Shown here piece after piece: positions 16,492-24,536 of a stretch of DNA of 64,000 nucleotides. The stretch comes from Psychromicrobium xiongbiense (lineage in GTDB: Bacteria > Actinomycetota > Actinomycetes > Actinomycetales > Micrococcaceae): the NCBI RefSeq assembly GCF_030271165.1, contig NZ_JASSZH010000014.1, positions 1 through 64,000 on the forward strand, written 5' to 3'. The translations under genes were made by a program, and so were the position numbers. The notes under the pieces were generated by a model. That model saw only the letters and a list, made by a program, of their open reading frames with translations. It made no database searches and was not told the origin of the DNA. Position 1 is the stretch's first letter, and the number at the start of each line of letters is the position of its first letter.

Positions 16492-16962
16492 TCACCTGGT
16501 GCACTCGGACGGGTTCAGAGTGGCGAGTACCCAGATTTCGGCCACGTCCTTGGTGAAAATCCGGACGGTCACACCAGAACTGCTCACCGAGTGCGCTCCC
16601 ACATACCCGCCCTTGAGCTGCTCCTCAGAAACGTCCGGAAGGCCGTGTGCGGAGAGGACGCGGTTAAGAGCGGTATGGACATCCGTCCAGGTGTGTGGAG
16701 CCAGCGGTTTTGCCGTGTCCGAACGGAGTTGGCCAAGACGGGAATGACACCCAGCATCACCGCGGATCGGCGCATCGTCCGCACCGGGAGCGGAACTCCA
16801 GCCCGGCCAGAGATCAGGAGACAAGGCTACCGCCAGCTCCTGCGCCAGCTGCCCATAGTCCTTCCGCGCATCGGCCAGACTTCGCCCAGGCGTGCCACAG
16901 GCGGCGAGTGCAGCGCTCACCGCCAGCAGGACTGCCACCGATAGCGCGGCAATTCGCTTCAC
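16492..16962 (-). CDS. Hypothetical lipoprotein
   Basis: A 156-residue exported protein. MKRIAALSV... gives a 20-residue signal with lipobox ALAAC, so it is anchored to the outer face of the membrane. The mature part has three more Cys (two in the middle and one near the C terminus), suggesting a disulfide. I recognise no domain. It is divergent from the calpain-like protease gene, across a region with a perfect hairpin. It runs in the same direction as the efflux gene that follows after 23 bp. Confidence 0.75.
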   Translation of the reverse strand: MKRIAALSVAVLLAVSAALAACGTPGRSLADARKDYGQLAQELAVALSPDLWPGWSSAPGADDAPIRGDAGCHSRLGQLRSDTAKPLAPHTWTDVHTALNRVLSAHGLPDVSEEQLKGGYVGAHSVSSSGVTVRIFTKDVAEIWVLATLNPSECTR

Positions 16963-17016
16963 TGCAGCCTCCTCCGTCAGGGTGATCCATCATCAGTCTG
17001 GACGTTGACGTGCCGT

Positions 17017-17046
17017 GTACCTATGGGGACTTCTCCCCATAGGTAC
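17017..17046. promoter_or_regulatory. Perfect 13-bp hairpin in the divergent control region
   Basis: GTACCTATGGGGA (17017-17029) and its exact complement (17034-17046) flank a CTTC loop. It lies between the divergent lipoprotein and calpain genes. A candidate plus-strand promoter, TTGAAC (17048-17053) with TCACAT 17 bp on, starts right next to it. It therefore looks like an operator, or a cruciform just upstream of the -35 box, rather than a terminator. Confidence 0.55.
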
Positions 17047-17105
17047 CTTGAACCTCCTCGAGTAGCCTAGTCACATACATGGCCGACTCACAGTGGAGAC
17101 TTAGC

Positions 17106-18188
17106 ATGAGCGACTTTCTGGGAGCGAACCCTCAGGATCTGAGGGACTTTGCCCACACTGCACAGACCAGCTCGGAGCAGATTTCCACAGCGATCACCAC
17201 CCTGTCTTCGGTGCTGACAACCGCACGGTGGCATGGGCCGGACGCGGCACAATTCCGATCGGTATGGACCTCCCGACACGTCACCCAGCTCAGCCAGGCG
17301 AGCACCGGCCTCTTGAGTGTTGCCACGATTCTGCAGCGGAACGCGGAAGAGCAGGAAAAAGCCAGTGCGGTCGATGGCGGCGGCAACACTACGCCGAGAA
17401 GCGGCGGCAACAGCGACAGGCCAGGGAATCCGGGTTTGCCGGACGGCATGGGCAAGTACAAACCGTTGCCGGACACGATTCCCACCGACGCCCAAGCACT
17501 CTCGCCAACCAACATCAAGCAGGGTCAGGTGGGCGATTGCTGGTTCCTCGCCGGAGCGGCAGCCGTCGCAGCCAAGGATCCACAATGGATCCGTGACCAT
17601 CTGTGGCGCAATCCTGATGGGACCTGGACCGTGAAAATGTACAAGGACGGGAATCCCGTTTACATCCAGGTTGAACCTACCGTGCCGGAGCAGGGAGCCA
17701 AGGACGCCTCCGGCCATGACAACTGGCTCTCGATCTATGAGAAAGCAGCTGCCGAATACTGGGGTGGAAACTACAAGGACCTTGATGGCGGGTACGGCGA
17801 CGAGGCGTTCCAGGCCATCACCGGCAAAACTACACACCGTGATGGCGAACTCAATTTCGATAAGATCCAGGAAAAGCTCACCAGGGGTCCCGTGACCGCG
17901 GGAACGGAACGCGATCCCGATGAGTTCCACTGGTTCTGGGAGGACACCACCGATGATCCGCACATCGTGCCAGGACACGAATACATCGTGGACACCATCA
18001 CCGATCATGTGAACCCTCAGACCGGGAAAAATGAACGCATGATTCACCTGCTCAACCCCTGGGGACCGAACGGCGGCCAACTCAACCAGAAAGACATCGA
18101 CACCGGAAACCAGCGCTGGGGTGACGTCTGGTTGACTGAGCAACAGTACAAGGACAACTTCAGCGAAATATCCTCCATGGACAAGTGA
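17106..18188 (+). CDS. WXG100-like/calpain (C2) cysteine protease, putative type VII effector
   Basis: A 360-residue protein. Residues 1-90 form a helical hairpin with a WHG motif at 42-44, like WXG100/ESX secretion domains. A Gly/Pro/Asn linker (90-120) leads to a calpain-type papain fold (about 120-355). The catalytic triad is complete: Cys145 in QGQVGDCWFLAG, His291 in GHEYIVD and Asn317 in LLNPWG. GGAG precedes the ATG at 17106; the ATG 27 bases upstream lacks a ribosome binding site. There is no Sec signal. Together these suggest export by a type VII system and proteolysis outside the cell or in a target cell. No ESX machinery genes are in the window. Confidence 0.85.
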   Translation: MSDFLGANPQDLRDFAHTAQTSSEQISTAITTLSSVLTTARWHGPDAAQFRSVWTSRHVTQLSQASTGLLSVATILQRNAEEQEKASAVDGGGNTTPRSGGNSDRPGNPGLPDGMGKYKPLPDTIPTDAQALSPTNIKQGQVGDCWFLAGAAAVAAKDPQWIRDHLWRNPDGTWTVKMYKDGNPVYIQVEPTVPEQGAKDASGHDNWLSIYEKAAAEYWGGNYKDLDGGYGDEAFQAITGKTTHRDGELNFDKIQEKLTRGPVTAGTERDPDEFHWFWEDTTDDPHIVPGHEYIVDTITDHVNPQTGKNERMIHLLNPWGPNGGQLNQKDIDTGNQRWGDVWLTEQQYKDNFSEISSMDK

Positions 18189-18232
18189 CCTGGTTCCCCC
18201 TGAACGACCATCGAGTGCAGGAGCAGCAACAG

Positions 18233-18508
18233 ATGAGCGAACCCTTGCGAATCACAGCCGACCAGGCGTCACAGCCAACCCTGGGCGCCCTGACTATCGG
18301 CATCATCGCCGTCGGCGAGCCGCAGGGCATCCCGAGCGCTCGCCTGCTTCTGCGCCCCAGATCAGGTGACGAGGCGGTAACCCTTCAGCTTCATCAGAGT
18401 CTCACCGTCCCTGGTTATGGCGAACTCACCCTCGAAGAGGTGACTCTGCCAGAGAACGGGCAGCGCGGGTCGGTGCAGTTGGCCCTGCAGCCGCATCCGG
18501 GGACCTGA
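18233..18508 (+). CDS. Small beta-rich protein paired with the calpain-like protease
   Basis: A 91-residue protein starting MSEPLRITADQ. AGGAG lies 9 bases before the ATG at 18233, which is why I prefer it to the longer frame from 18185. The sequence alternates short hydrophobic strands (TLGALTIGIIAVG, ARLLLRP, VTLQLHQ, GELTLEEVTL, VQLALQP) and has no signal or membrane helix, so it should be a cytoplasmic beta protein. It starts 45 bases after the protease gene in the same direction. Position suggests an inhibitor or immunity protein. I do not recognise the family with certainty. Confidence 0.7.
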   Translation: MSEPLRITADQASQPTLGALTIGIIAVGEPQGIPSARLLLRPRSGDEAVTLQLHQSLTVPGYGELTLEEVTLPENGQRGSVQLALQPHPGT

Positions 18509-18655
18509 CTCCCAGGCTGGCCACCGGAAGGCACTCTGCCCGACGTCACCCCAGAAAGATCCACTCCCCACTCTGTTGCGCAGATCACAATCCATGTATA
18601 GTGAAGCAATCGATAGGTAAGTTTCCAGACGATTACTTCTCAGGAGAGCTCCCAG

Positions 18656-19840
18656 ATGACCACCGGTCTCAGCAAGCTCCGGGTCCTCAACGACCGCGCT
18701 GCGCTCAGTCATATTCTGCGTGCCGGGGAAGTCTCCCGCTCAGAGCTTGAGGAGCTGACTGGGCTCTCCAAACCAGCCACAGCGGAACTGCTCAACCGCC
18801 TCGAATCCGCTGGCCTGGTCCACAAACTGGGGATGCGCTCAGGCGGCCCCGGGCCAAAAGCCCAATTGTGGGGCGTCCGTCCCGAGGTCGGTTTTGCCGC
18901 AGGCGTGAACGTGACTCCCGGATCCATTCAGGTCACCATCACCGACCTGTCCGGGACCGTGGTGGCCAGCTGCGAGCGCGCCGAGGACCCATCGGCCAGC
19001 GCCGCTGTCCGGGAAGCCTTGCGCACCGCCTGCGAACTGGCCGCCATCTCCGCCGATCAGATCCTTCATGCCGTGATTGGTCTGCCGGGTGCCCTTGACC
19101 CGCGTAGTGGGCTGCTTCGTTTTGCCCCCCATATGCCAGCCTGGAGTGGATACGATCTGCTCGCGGCCCTGGAGACGGAGCTCGGTCTTCCCGCCACCGT
19201 GGAAAACGACGTGAACCTCATGGCGCTGGCCGAGCTCGACGGCGGTCTGGCAGCCGAGGTGGAGAATTTTGCCCTGATCTGGATCGATGCCGGACTGGGC
19301 GCGGCAATCGTTCTTCGCCGGGAGCTGTTCCGCGGTCTGACAGGGGGCGCCGGGGAAATCGACTATCTACCGGTTCCGGATCGGGCCGTGGCAGAAACGG
19401 GCGGGGACCGACGCGGTGAAAAGTTTGGCAATCTGCTGAGCCCAGCCGCAATTTCGGCGCTCAGCCAGGCGTATGGCCTGCCACCCCTGGAACCATCGGC
19501 GTTGGTGGCGCAGGCCTGCCGGGAAGAGGACCATCCCGCATTTGCAGGGTTCCTCGACGATCTCGCCGTGCGGATCGCGACCGGTCTGGCCGCCATCGTC
19601 ACCGTGCTGGATCCTGAGTTGCTACTGCTGGGCGGAAGCATCGGCGTAGCGGGAGGGCAACGACTGGCTGATCTGGTACGGAGCAAATTCGGTGAGGTAA
19701 CATCCTCTCCCCCGGACTCAATCGCCCGGGTGAGCGCCCTGTCGGACTCTGCCGGCGATGTTCTGGCCGGCGCCACTTCTCTGGCACTCAAACGTGCGCG
19801 TGAAAAAGCCTTCGAAACGGGCTCCATTCTGACCAGCTGA
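18656..19840 (+). CDS. ROK-family transcriptional regulator lacking the zinc motif
   Basis: A 394-residue regulator. Residues 10-65 are a winged helix (ALSHILRAGEVSRSELEELTGLSKPATAELLNRL is its core), followed by the ROK fold with a modified first loop (AAGVNVTPGSIQ), ENDVNLMALAEL and GGAGEIDYLPV. The CxCGxxGCxE zinc site that normally follows is absent; the region reads TGGDRRGEKFGNLLS instead. AGGAG precedes the ATG. It is upstream of the binding protein, permease, GH4 and kinase genes on the same strand and is their likely regulator. Confidence 0.87.
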   Translation: MTTGLSKLRVLNDRAALSHILRAGEVSRSELEELTGLSKPATAELLNRLESAGLVHKLGMRSGGPGPKAQLWGVRPEVGFAAGVNVTPGSIQVTITDLSGTVVASCERAEDPSASAAVREALRTACELAAISADQILHAVIGLPGALDPRSGLLRFAPHMPAWSGYDLLAALETELGLPATVENDVNLMALAELDGGLAAEVENFALIWIDAGLGAAIVLRRELFRGLTGGAGEIDYLPVPDRAVAETGGDRRGEKFGNLLSPAAISALSQAYGLPPLEPSALVAQACREEDHPAFAGFLDDLAVRIATGLAAIVTVLDPELLLLGGSIGVAGGQRLADLVRSKFGEVTSSPPDSIARVSALSDSAGDVLAGATSLALKRAREKAFETGSILTS

Positions 19841-19882
19841 CCTTCCGGTCAGTCGCCAACAGCGTCATCACACACCGCCTCA

Positions 19883-19918
19883 CGTATCACCACAGCCACT
19901 GGCTGATCGGGTGATACG
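19883..19918. promoter_or_regulatory. Inverted repeat upstream of the second ABC importer
   Basis: CGTATCACC (19883-19891) and GGTGATACG (19910-19918) are perfect 9-bp inverted repeats with an 18-bp spacer. They lie between the ROK gene and the binding-protein gene, 55 bp before the TTG start. They could be the ROK operator, or a weak hairpin between the genes. Confidence 0.5.
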
Positions 19919-19973
19919 GCGATGGCTTACACCCATATGCCCCGCCATTGGCGGGCTGACCTCAGGAGGAATA

Positions 19974-21335
19974 TTGCGTCGCTTACGTCTATCCCCACGC
20001 ACCACCCGTTCGGCCATGATCTCAGCAATGACCGTGACCTTGGTCAGTTCGCTGGCACTGACTGCCTGTGGCGGCATCGGCACCGCCTCCTCCAGTCAGG
20101 CTGCTGCGGCACCCTCATCCGATGAGAAAGTGACCATCACTGTCTGGAGCAAGTTTGCTGGCCGCGAGCTGACCGCGGTCAATGCCGTGCTGGACAAATT
20201 CCACCAGCTTCACCCCAACATCACGGTTAAAAGTGAAGGCAGCCAGGACGACGACAAAATCACCCAGGCGATCCGTGGCGGGAATTCCCCGGACGTTGCC
20301 ATCTCCTTCACTACCGATAACATCGGCCAGTTCTGCACCTCCGGTTCGTTCCAGAATTTGCAGCCCTATCTGGACCGGGACAAGGTTGATCTGAATCAGA
20401 TCCCCCAGGCCACCCGCGACTACACCTCATTCCAGGGGAACCGGTGCGCGATGCCGATGCTGGCCGACGTCTACGGCCTCTACTACAACAAGAAAATGTT
20501 TGAAGCCGCCGGAATCAGCTCACCGCCGAAGACCATGAGCGAGCTCGCCGCAGATGCCAAGAAGCTCACGCAGTTCAACCCCGATGGCAGCATCAAGGTT
20601 GCCGGCTTTGTGCCCACCCCCGGCTTCTACGAAAACACCATCCAGACTCTGGCCCCTCAGTTCGGCGCCGTATGGCGCACCAATGACGGAAAATCGGCGT
20701 TGTCCACCAACCCCGCCTGGTCCACCATGCTCAACTGGCAGAAAGACCTCACCTCGTTTTACGGCGCAGGAAAACTCACCCAGTTCACCGCTGCCGCAGG
20801 CCAGGAATACTCCGCCGACAACAACTTCGAAACCGGAAAAACGGCCATGATGGTAGACGGAGAATTCCGCACGGCCTTCATCGATGCCGAAGCGCCGGAC
20901 CTGAACTACGCGACGGCGCCCTTCCCGGTGTCCGATGATCACCCGGAGCTGTATGGCACCGCCTACACCACAGGCACGATCATCGGCATTCCCAAGGGCG
21001 CTAAAAACGCCGGTGCCGCCTGGGAGCTGGTCAAGTACCTCAGCACCAATACCGACGCCCTGGTCGATCTGACAAACTCCCTCAAAAACGTGCCGACAAC
21101 CGTAGATTCCGCAGCTTCACCCAACCTGAAAGTCACCCCACAGTTCCAGACGTTCCTGGATCTGTTCAAGGGTGGCAAGCTGCAGAACAACCCCTCCTCC
21201 AACAACGGGGGCGCCTATCTCAAGGTGGCGCAGGATTTCGCCCTGAAATACGTCTCCGGTGGTGCCTCTGACCTGGCGGCAGGTCTCAAGGACGTCGATA
21301 CGCAAATCGACAATCTCTCCACACTGGGGCACTGA
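19974..21335 (+). CDS. Carbohydrate ABC transporter substrate-binding lipoprotein
   Basis: A 453-residue CUT1 binding protein. I choose the TTG at 19974 because AGGAGG lies 5 bases before it and because it gives a proper signal peptide (RRLRLSPRTTRSAM, then a hydrophobic core ending in lipobox ALTAC). The longer in-frame GTG at 19911 overlaps the inverted repeat. Later features are VTITVWSKF, DVAISFTTDN and YGLYYNKKMF. The stop is 2 bp from the first permease gene, with no hairpin between them. The substrate is probably a beta-glucoside or a related disaccharide, judged from the GH4 enzyme. Confidence 0.88.
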   Translation: MRRLRLSPRTTRSAMISAMTVTLVSSLALTACGGIGTASSSQAAAAPSSDEKVTITVWSKFAGRELTAVNAVLDKFHQLHPNITVKSEGSQDDDKITQAIRGGNSPDVAISFTTDNIGQFCTSGSFQNLQPYLDRDKVDLNQIPQATRDYTSFQGNRCAMPMLADVYGLYYNKKMFEAAGISSPPKTMSELAADAKKLTQFNPDGSIKVAGFVPTPGFYENTIQTLAPQFGAVWRTNDGKSALSTNPAWSTMLNWQKDLTSFYGAGKLTQFTAAAGQEYSADNNFETGKTAMMVDGEFRTAFIDAEAPDLNYATAPFPVSDDHPELYGTAYTTGTIIGIPKGAKNAGAAWELVKYLSTNTDALVDLTNSLKNVPTTVDSAASPNLKVTPQFQTFLDLFKGGKLQNNPSSNNGGAYLKVAQDFALKYVSGGASDLAAGLKDVDTQIDNLSTLGH

Positions 21336-21337
21336 CT

Positions 21338-22372
21338 ATGAGCACCACCTCAACCGGTCTGGCACCCGCGCCGCAGCGCGCGGATGCCAGAGGGCATTCT
21401 CCGGACAGCGGGCCCCGCGCCGCAAAGGCCAGTGGCAAAAAAATCAACGGCAACCGAGCGAAACGGCGTCTGGTGGTGTTGGCATTCATGGCACCCTGGA
21501 TCATCGGCCTCACCGTCTTCTTCCTCTACCCGTTGCTCACCACTGCCTACTATTCGCTGACGAACTTCGATCTGATCAACGATCCGACCTGGGCCGGATT
21601 CAACAATTTCGTCTACATGTTCACCCGAGACCCGCTGATGTGGAAGGCGATCGGCAACACTGTCTGGCTGACCATTGCCATCACGGTGGGCCGGGTGGGT
21701 TTCGGGCTGATCACCGCCATCGTGCTGACCAAGATCAAACGAGGTTCAGGGCTCTTCCGCACCGTGTTCTACCTGCCTGCGCTGGCTCCACCGGTGGCGG
21801 CAGCTTTGGCTTTCGTCTTTATCCTCAACCCCTCCACGGGCCCGCTCAACCAGTTCCTGAGCCTTATTGGCATCCAGGGTCCGCTCTGGTTCAACGACCC
21901 GGCCTTCGCGAAGCCCGCACTGACCGTCATGGCACTATGGACCTCCGGGACGGTCATGGTGATTCTGCTCGCCTCTTTGCTGGACGTGCCAACGGAGTTA
22001 TATGAGGCGGCCGGGCTCGATGGCGCTGGACCGTGGAAGCAATTCAGGCACATCACGCTACCGTCCATCGCCCCGGTGCTGACCTTCGCGGTGGTCAATT
22101 CGATCATCGTCGGTCTGCAGTTCTTCACCGAAGCCGTGGTGGCCGGTTCGGTTGCCTCCGGAAGCTCCCAGGTAGCGGGATCATCCCTGTCCATCGGCTA
22201 CCCGGACAACTCCACCATGACCTTTCCCATGTGGCTCTACGAACAGGGCTTCCATCAGTTCCACATGGGCTACGCCTCAGCCATGGCCATTGCCCTGTTT
22301 CTGGTCAGTGCACTGTTCACAGTAATTCTGGTGCGGCGGATGCGCTCCGCTGGCATCGGCGAGGAGGAATGA
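21338..22372 (+). CDS. ABC sugar permease, MalF type
   Basis: A 344-residue permease. A hydrophilic Lys/Arg-rich N terminus of about 45 residues precedes six helices. The EAA loop is ELYEAAGLDGAGPWKQFRHITLP. The GSVASGSSQVAGSS stretch is a flexible external loop between helices 5 and 6. It starts 2 bp after the binding-protein stop and is followed 1 bp later by the next permease. Confidence 0.9.
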   Translation: MSTTSTGLAPAPQRADARGHSPDSGPRAAKASGKKINGNRAKRRLVVLAFMAPWIIGLTVFFLYPLLTTAYYSLTNFDLINDPTWAGFNNFVYMFTRDPLMWKAIGNTVWLTIAITVGRVGFGLITAIVLTKIKRGSGLFRTVFYLPALAPPVAAALAFVFILNPSTGPLNQFLSLIGIQGPLWFNDPAFAKPALTVMALWTSGTVMVILLASLLDVPTELYEAAGLDGAGPWKQFRHITLPSIAPVLTFAVVNSIIVGLQFFTEAVVAGSVASGSSQVAGSSLSIGYPDNSTMTFPMWLYEQGFHQFHMGYASAMAIALFLVSALFTVILVRRMRSAGIGEEE

Positions 22373-22373
22373 G

Positions 22374-23258
22374 ATGGCTATGACCACCGTGTCCGCCAGA
22401 GGAACACAGGCAGCACCGCGACGTGCCAGCCGTCGGGGGCAAAAGGTTCTTGCCTGGGTCGGTACGCACGCGATCGCCATCGTGCTGGCTCTGGCCTTCA
22501 TCGGGCCCATCCTGTTCATCCTGCTCACCGCCCTGATGAGTGACCAACAGGCCCTGACCAAGGATCTCTGGCCCGCCTCTTGGCACTGGGAGAACTTCGT
22601 CTCGGTGTTCCAGCAGGCACCCATGCTGAGCTATTTCGGCAACTCGCTGCTCTATGCCGGTCTGGCGACGCTCCTGATGCTCCTTTCAAGCGTTCCGGTG
22701 GCCTATGCACTCTCGCGGATGAAGTGGAGAGGTCGGAATGCCATGTTCTATCTGGTGATCGTCGCGATGCTGCTTCCTCCACAGGTGATTGCCGTGCCGA
22801 TGTATGTGCTCTGGGCCAAAATGGGTCTGACTGGCACGCTGTGGCCGCTGATTCTGCCGAACCTGTTCGGTGACGCCTTCAGCATCTTTCTGCTGCGCCA
22901 GTTCCTGATCACCATCCCCCAGAGCTACTCGGACTCTGCACGGGTAGATGGAGCGTCGGAGCTGGGCATCCTGTTCCGGGTAATCCTGCCGATGGCAAAA
23001 CCCGGCATCGCCGCAGCCGCGCTTTTCAGCTTCCTGAACACCTGGAATGACTACTTCGGCCCGCTGCTCTACACCGGCGAGAACCAGAGCAACTGGACCC
23101 TGTCCCTGGGCCTGGCGTCGTTCCGCGGCGTGCACCAGGTGCAGTGGAATCTCACCATGGCGGCAACCGTGCTGGTGATGCTCCCCCTGATCATTTTGTT
23201 CTTCTTCGCCCAGAAACAGTTCATCGAGGGCATCAAATTCTCCGGCGTGAAAGGTTAG
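22374..23258 (+). CDS. ABC sugar permease, MalG type
   Basis: A 294-residue permease with six helices and an EAA-type loop YSDSARVDGASELGILFRVILP, in which Glu-Ala-Ala is replaced by Asp-Ser-Ala. It ends FIEGIKFSGVKG. It pairs with the preceding MalF-type permease. GAGGAGGAATGAG around the end of the previous gene supplies its ribosome binding site. Confidence 0.9.
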   Translation: MAMTTVSARGTQAAPRRASRRGQKVLAWVGTHAIAIVLALAFIGPILFILLTALMSDQQALTKDLWPASWHWENFVSVFQQAPMLSYFGNSLLYAGLATLLMLLSSVPVAYALSRMKWRGRNAMFYLVIVAMLLPPQVIAVPMYVLWAKMGLTGTLWPLILPNLFGDAFSIFLLRQFLITIPQSYSDSARVDGASELGILFRVILPMAKPGIAAAALFSFLNTWNDYFGPLLYTGENQSNWTLSLGLASFRGVHQVQWNLTMAATVLVMLPLIILFFFAQKQFIEGIKFSGVKG

Positions 23259-23264
23259 TTCATC

Positions 23265-24536
23265 GTGAAAGTCACTGTTGTCGGCGGAGGTTCCACCTAC
23301 ACCCCCGAGCTGGTGGATGGGATTTCCCGACTCCGCTCAGTCCTGGACATCAGCGAACTGTGGCTTGTGGATCCAGCCCAGGACAGGCTGAAGCTGGTTG
23401 GCGGAATCTCGCAGCGCATTCTTGACCATGCCGGACACCCAGGTCGCATCCACACCACCTCGGATCTGGAGGCGGGTGTGGCGGATGCCGATGTGGTCCT
23501 GATCCAGTTGCGCATTGGCGGGCAGCGGGCGCGTCAGGGTGATGAGACCTGGCCGCATGAGGCATGCTGCATCGGCCAGGAAACCACAGGCCCGGGCGGC
23601 CTTGCCAAGGCCCTGCGCACGGTTCCCGCGGTGCTCAGGGTGGCCGAGGCGGTCAGGAAACATGCCCGGCCGGATGCCTGGATCGTTGACTTCACTAACC
23701 CGGTGGGCATTGTCACCCGGGCGCTGTTAGAAGCTGGCCACCGTGCGGTGGGCCTGTGCAATGTCGCCATCGGATTCCAGCGCAAATTTGCGCAGATGCT
23801 GGGAGTCGACTCTTCGTCGGTGTCCCTGGCACATCTGGGTCTGAACCATCTGAGCTGGGAACGCGGCGTGCTGGTCGATGGCGAGGACGTCCTCCCCAGG
23901 CTGCTGACCGATCGTCTGCAGGAGCTTGCCGATCAGGTGCACCTGCCAGGATCGCTGCTGACTCTGCAGGGGGCCGTACCCTCCTATTACCTGCGCTATT
24001 TCTATGCCCACGACGAGGTATTGGCGGAGCAACTCCGCGAAGGGACCCGGGCGGAGGCCGTGATGGCGGTGGAGGCAGCCCTGCTGGAAAAGTATGCAGA
24101 CCCAACGGTGGTGACCAAGCCGGAGGAACTCGCCTCCCGGGGTGGAGCGTACTACTCGGAAGCAGCGGTGGATCTGATGGCTTCTCTGATCAGCGATCGT
24201 GGCGATGTCCAGGTGGTCAATCTTCGCAATAACGGCGCGATGCCGTTTCTCCCCGATGACCAGGTGATCGAGGTTCCCGCCCGCATCGGTGCCCAGGGTC
24301 TCCAGATTCAGCCGGTGGGTGAGATCCCGGAAGAGATGGCTGGCCTGATATCCGGTGTGGCCCGTTACGAGCGCCTGGCGCTCGATGCCGCCCTCTACTC
24401 CACGCCCGCGGACGGCAGGGACCGGGTGGTACGGGCTCTGCTGGCGCACCCTCTGGTCGGTCAGTTCGACCGGGCCGAGAAGCTGGCGGACCTTCTCCTC
24501 GCGGCAAACCGGGATCACCTGGCGTGGGCACGGTGA
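23265..24536 (+). CDS. Glycoside hydrolase family 4, 6-phospho-beta-glucosidase type
   Basis: A 423-residue NAD- and Mn-dependent glycosidase that works by transient oxidation at C3. The NAD loop is GGGSTYTPEL (residues 7-16). Family marks follow: RIGGQRARQGDE, GQETTGPGGLAKALRT, VDFTNPVG, LCNVAIG with the metal-binding Cys, GLNHLSW with the metal-binding His, and GGAYYSEAA with the catalytic Tyr. This pattern fits 6-phospho-beta-glucosidases rather than alpha-galactosidases. Such enzymes usually follow a phosphotransferase system; here the partners are an ABC importer and a kinase, so phosphorylation probably happens after uptake. Confidence 0.87.
   Translation: MKVTVVGGGSTYTPELVDGISRLRSVLDISELWLVDPAQDRLKLVGGISQRILDHAGHPGRIHTTSDLEAGVADADVVLIQLRIGGQRARQGDETWPHEACCIGQETTGPGGLAKALRTVPAVLRVAEAVRKHARPDAWIVDFTNPVGIVTRALLEAGHRAVGLCNVAIGFQRKFAQMLGVDSSSVSLAHLGLNHLSWERGVLVDGEDVLPRLLTDRLQELADQVHLPGSLLTLQGAVPSYYLRYFYAHDEVLAEQLREGTRAEAVMAVEAALLEKYADPTVVTKPEELASRGGAYYSEAAVDLMASLISDRGDVQVVNLRNNGAMPFLPDDQVIEVPARIGAQGLQIQPVGEIPEEMAGLISGVARYERLALDAALYSTPADGRDRVVRALLAHPLVGQFDRAEKLADLLLAANRDHLAWAR

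Noticed and set aside
18209-18218. CATCGAGTGC between the calpain and its partner gene as a further copy of the dispersed hairpin element
   Set aside because: Only 10 bases match and there is no complementary arm nearby; chance is likely.
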